In this document: positions 40,027 through 40,833 of the stretch, piece by piece
Layout: every line of letters starts with the position of its first letter
How positions within the stretch are numbered: the stretch's first letter is position 1
NCBI GenBank assembly: GCA_028292665.1
Contig: JAQGLW010000003.1
Coordinates: 1-40,833 of the forward strand
DNA: 40,833 bases
From: Herminiimonas sp.
Lineage (GTDB): Bacteria; Pseudomonadota; Gammaproteobacteria; Burkholderiales; Burkholderiaceae_D
Direction: 5' to 3'
Program-made: the position numbers and the translations under genes
Notes under the pieces: generated by a model
What the model saw: only the letters and a program-made list of their open reading frames with translations
The model's database searches: none
What the model was told of the DNA's origin: nothing

Positions 40027-40063
40027 GCACGGCGACCACCCGGACTCGGGATTGGCGCCGTGC
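40027..40063 (+). other. Hairpin with inner stem in the tctA-TerC gap
   Basis: GCACGGCG (40027-40034) pairs with CGCCGTGC (40056-40063), enclosing a small CCCG/CGGG hairpin. No T-run follows. It lies 19 bases after the tctA stop, so a terminator or the start of a leader RNA are both possible. Confidence 0.4.
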
Positions 40064-40092
40064 GTGCAGCCGAAAAGTATTCTAGACTGTAT

Positions 40093-40118
40093 GGCGGCGC
40101 CATGGCTGCAGCGCCGCC
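40093..40118 (+). terminator. GC-rich hairpin upstream of the TerC-family gene
   Basis: GGCGGCGC (40093-40100) pairs with GCGCCGCC (40111-40118) over a 10-base loop, followed by a weak ATTTTC. It sits 45 bases before the ATG. Confidence 0.4.
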
Positions 40119-40163
40119 CATCATTTTCAAACGCAGGAATTTCATCGAATTGCAAAGGTTGTT

Positions 40164-40833
40164 ATGGACTATTTTGCGTCCCCTGTATTCTGGGCGGCAT
40201 TGGGCAACATCATCATCGTCAATATCGTACTGTCCGGCGACAATGCGGTAGTGATCGCGCTGGCTTCCCGCTCGCTGCCGGCGAAGCAGCAGAAACAGGC
40301 TATCTTCTTCGGCAGCGCGCTGGCAATCCTGATCCGGATTGTCCTGACGGTTTCCGCTCTCACGCTTCTGTCGCTTCCGTATCTCAAGATGGTCGGCGCC
40401 GTGCTGCTGTTCTACATCGGTGCGCAATTGCTGGCCGAAGAAGGAGGCGAGGCGCATGTCAACGATCACGCGAGCATGTGGCATGCCGTCAGAACCATCA
40501 TCATCGCCGATCTGGTCATGAGCCTCGACAATGTGCTCGGCGTGGCTGCGGCGGCCAAAGGCGATGTGGTGCTCTTGATCGTCGGTCTTGCGATCAGCAT
40601 TCCGCTGATCATCTTCGGCAGCGGAATCATCCTGAAGTTGATGGAAAGATTCGAATGGATAGTCGCGGTCGGCGCCGCCTTGCTAGGCTATCTCGCCGGC
40701 GAAATGCTGTTTTCCGACAGCGCGTTGCAGCCGTGGATCCAGGCCGGTTTCCCGCATCACGATGTTCTTGTGCCGGGGATCAATATGCTTCTGAGCGTGC
40801 CGGGAATCGTCGGCGCCGCAGGCGTGCTGGCGG
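40164..40833 (+). CDS. TerC family integral membrane protein (3' end outside window)
   Basis: The open frame from ATG 40164 runs off the window after 223 complete codons. It begins MDYFASPVFWAALGNIIIVN and shows the family hallmark LSGDNAVVIALASRSLP (about residues 23-39), repeated in part as DLVMSLDNVLGVAAAAKG (about 115-132); these acidic residues in membrane helices bind metal. About six helices are visible. TerC/YjbE-type proteins export manganese or other metals or help load secreted metalloproteins. No yybP-ykoY riboswitch pattern is clear in the leader, though two hairpins are there. Confidence 0.9.
   Translation, partial: MDYFASPVFWAALGNIIIVNIVLSGDNAVVIALASRSLPAKQQKQAIFFGSALAILIRIVLTVSALTLLSLPYLKMVGAVLLFYIGAQLLAEEGGEAHVNDHASMWHAVRTIIIADLVMSLDNVLGVAAAAKGDVVLLIVGLAISIPLIIFGSGIILKLMERFEWIVAVGAALLGYLAGEMLFSDSALQPWIQAGFPHHDVLVPGINMLLSVPGIVGAAGVLA

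Noticed and set aside
38992-40155. Minus-strand open frame opposite tctA
   Set aside because: Extremely Gln/Arg/His-rich translation of the complement of a membrane protein, no recognisable domain.
40009-40163. yybP-ykoY manganese riboswitch
   Set aside because: The conserved loop pattern of that riboswitch is not visible; only two simple stems can be shown.
1-40833. Mobile element, prophage or genomic island
   Set aside because: No transposase, integrase, phage gene, tRNA or flanking direct repeat was found, and base composition seems even apart from normal intergenic gaps.

Overview
The window looks like chromosomal DNA of a Betaproteobacterium in the order Burkholderiales, most likely Oxalobacteraceae-like. 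The reasons are the ygfZ / mltG / tmk / holB / pilZ / tatD housekeeping block, tripartite tricarboxylate transporter (TTT) proteins with several TctC receptors, a Tat-exported GMC dehydrogenase with cytochrome c and HiPIP, and CsbD, YSC84 and PpnN proteins. G+C looks like the mid to high fifties by eye; it was not computed. I see no rRNA, tRNA, CRISPR array, transposase, integrase or phage gene. The assignment to family level is inference.

Layout. 1-3330: a plus-strand catabolic group (SDR, PaaI-type thioesterase, second SDR, epoxide-hydrolase-like alpha/beta hydrolase), closed by an unusual nested inverted repeat. 3612-6953: a TPR protein and an L,D-transpeptidase that share a C-terminal NTF2-like domain (Csd6-like), then a YbgC-type thioesterase and a GNAT enzyme. 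6978-8939 (minus): ygfZ, a shortened DUF4936-like gene and an NRDE/TANGO2 gene. 9044-14302 (plus): mltG, tmk, holB, pilZ, a GNAT gene, tatD and an ankyrin-repeat protein. 14402-15949 (minus): a substrate-binding/permease fusion of the osmoprotectant ABC family with no ATPase gene beside it.

16416-21426: a secreted Gly/Ser-rich repeat protein, then a redox operon made of a Tat-signal small subunit, a GMC flavoprotein with a cysteine cluster, a di-heme cytochrome c and a HiPIP. Together these make a plausible periplasmic substrate-oxidation chain: flavin, Fe-S, hemes, HiPIP, then a terminal oxidase elsewhere. 21469-28174: a small acidic hypothetical, rsuA, a molybdopterin enzyme with its cytochrome b partner, a low-affinity-iron-permease-family protein with a terminator-containing leader, CsbD, YSC84 and PpnN.

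28686-33836: a PAS-PAS-GGDEF-EAL c-di-GMP protein and a coupled pair of phospholipase D-VTT fusion and endonuclease/exonuclease/phosphatase protein. 33948-40008: a solute uptake and catabolism cluster with two TctC receptors, a fumarylacetoacetate-hydrolase-family enzyme, a signal-less ModA-like protein, TctB and TctA. 40164-end: a TerC-family membrane protein cut by the window edge.

The most system-like parts are the GMC-cytochrome-HiPIP module with its Gly/Ser-rich neighbour, the paired Csd6-like cell-wall genes, and the TTT cluster with an extra cytoplasmic-looking binding protein. Each resembles known families. What seems less usual is the combination and details such as Gly/Ser tails, missing anchors, the missing ATPase and leader structures. 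All function calls rest on reading motifs; no database search was possible.
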